NCBI GenBank assembly: GCA_017503105.1
Contig: JAFVTS010000008.1
Coordinates: forward strand, 1 to 64,000
Origin: Clostridia bacterium
GTDB lineage: Bacteria; Bacillota; Clostridia; Oscillospirales; CAG-272
DNA length: 64,000 bases
Direction of reading: 5' to 3'
Notes under the pieces: generated by a model
Databases searched by the model: none
What the model was told of the DNA's origin: nothing
The model's input: the letters and a program-made list of their open reading frames with translations, nothing else
In this document: in pieces, positions 63,216 to 64,000 of the stretch
Numbering within the stretch: the stretch's first letter is position 1
How the letters are laid out: the number at the start of each line of letters is the position of its first letter
Made by a program: the position numbers and the translations under genes

Positions 63216-64000
63216 TTGAAAAGACTTCATATTTCAGCTGACGAAGCCACGGGCGGTCAGCTTGGAGAAATTTATTATACCCATAACAAAAGGCTCGACC
63301 GCTCCTCGGCGTTTGAGTCAGGCGAGACGTGCGGGATCGAATTCGTGATCCCGCGTGCTCTCGGTACGATAGATCTGAAAATTGAAATCTTCGACCAAAC
63401 GCAGGGCGTTAAGCTGAAGGAAAAATTCGCCGAGCTTTCGCGCACGGTCCGTGACAAGGATATTTACTCGGTGAAGCTCGGAAAAGGATTTCTTGATAAG
63501 GGACTTTACTTTTACAAGGTCGTAATAAATACCTTGGCGGGCGATTTTTTTGCAAAAAGCGAAGACTTTTCCCGCATCACCTTCTCAGGAGAGGACGGGT
63601 CATTCTTCCAGCTTTCGTTTTCCGATTTTTCCGAATCTCGGAGCTCCGTGCTTCGGGGCGGTGTAATTTACCACATCTTCGTCGACAGATTTTCAAAGGA
63701 CGAGGAGGTCGTTCCCAAAAAGGGCGCGCGTCTTGTTGAGGATTGGACCACGATCCCCGAATACCCCGAATATCCGGGCGCTTTTATGTACAACAACACG
63801 TTTTACGGCGGCACGCTCAGATCCGCGGAAAAGCGCCTCGATTACGTCAGATCCCTCGGTGTAAATATAATTTATCTGAGTCCCATCTTCGAATCTCCGT
63901 CAAACCACAAATACGACACCGCGGATTATATGCGCACGGATTCAATGTTCGGCTCCGACGAGGCGCTGAGATCGTTTCTGAAATCAGCTGAAAAGAAGGG
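63216..64000 (+). CDS. GH13 amylase/neopullulanase-like enzyme (partial, runs off the window)
   Basis: The frame is open from TTG 63216 (GAGG five bases upstream) to the window end, 261 codons. Residues ~1-140 look like an immunoglobulin-like N-domain. From about residue 150 the GH13 barrel begins: GVIYHIFVDRF, then YGGTLRSAEKRLDYVRSLGV, IIYLSPIFESPSNHKYDTADY (conserved region I type). This fits a neopullulanase, maltogenic amylase or amylopullulanase; catalytic residues lie beyond the window. It follows glgP by 23 bases and may debranch or trim glycogen. Confidence 0.85.
   Translation, partial: MKRLHISADEATGGQLGEIYYTHNKRLDRSSAFESGETCGIEFVIPRALGTIDLKIEIFDQTQGVKLKEKFAELSRTVRDKDIYSVKLGKGFLDKGLYFYKVVINTLAGDFFAKSEDFSRITFSGEDGSFFQLSFSDFSESRSSVLRGGVIYHIFVDRFSKDEEVVPKKGARLVEDWTTIPEYPEYPGAFMYNNTFYGGTLRSAEKRLDYVRSLGVNIIYLSPIFESPSNHKYDTADYMRTDSMFGSDEALRSFLKSAEKK

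Overview
The window looks like a stretch of chromosome from an endospore-lineage member of Bacillota, class Clostridia, probably an uncultured gut-type lineage. The evidence is gene order and gene architecture: infC-rpmI-rplT with an AUU-initiated infC, L27 with a cleavable N-terminal extension beside the Prp protease, an IspH-S1 fusion, a NadD-YqeK fusion, yabO/yabP/yabQ next to a SpoVB-type flippase, and a two-subunit GlgC/GlgD glycogen pathway. Sixteen promoter candidates were found; nearly all are sigma-A-like with 17-bp spacers. No phage, insertion sequence, transposase or CRISPR array was seen.

Layout. 1-378: two tandem ~148-bp repeat units abutting and partly copying the 3' end of a tRNA-Leu(UAG). 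455-3292: a GH127 arabinofuranosidase gene divergent from an AraC regulator gene, with overlapping promoters. 3264-5478: a VOC protein, an orphan small RNA candidate on the minus strand, then the attenuated infC-rpmI-rplT operon. 5528-23074: a dense, often overlapping housekeeping run (TrmH-type methyltransferase, dprA, topA, trmFO, plsX, rnc, radical SAM, smc, ftsY, yhbY, nadD-yqeK, rsfS, leuS). 23107-23353: tRNA-Gly and tRNA-Arg. 23451-28187: an unassigned glycoside hydrolase-like protein, YqeG phosphatase, PepP, EF-P and a CD1247-type zinc-ribbon protein.

28198-30967 holds the most unusual locus. A promoter and a structured leader with an internal terminator precede a second RNase III-like gene, whose product has two dsRNA-binding domains. 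Four bases later comes a DUF2130 gene (coiled coil plus PD-(D/E)XK-like nuclease core). It then continues with rplU-prp-rpmA, galE, a HAD phosphatase and an ABC-F ATPase. 35795-42374 lies on the minus strand: RpiR regulator, HI0933 flavoprotein, Cmk-PlsC fusion, IspH-S1 fusion and an SGNH hydrolase. 42404-51754 returns to the plus strand: cdaA, a 35-residue membrane microprotein, a COG2509 flavoprotein, recJ, rel, dtd and hemZ. 51824-54915 is a SpoVB-type flippase, HU, RqcP, YabP and YabQ. 54949 to the window end is a glycogen operon, glgB-C-D-A-P, followed by a GH13 gene cut off by the window edge.

Functionally the window joins translation, tRNA modification and ribosome quality control with chromosome segregation, lipid and isoprenoid synthesis, nucleotide second messengers (c-di-AMP, ppGpp), sporulation genes and glycogen storage. 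Accessory carbohydrate genes (GH127/AraC, the unassigned hydrolase, SGNH) sit between these blocks. All assignments come from reading the sequence and motifs; no database search was run.
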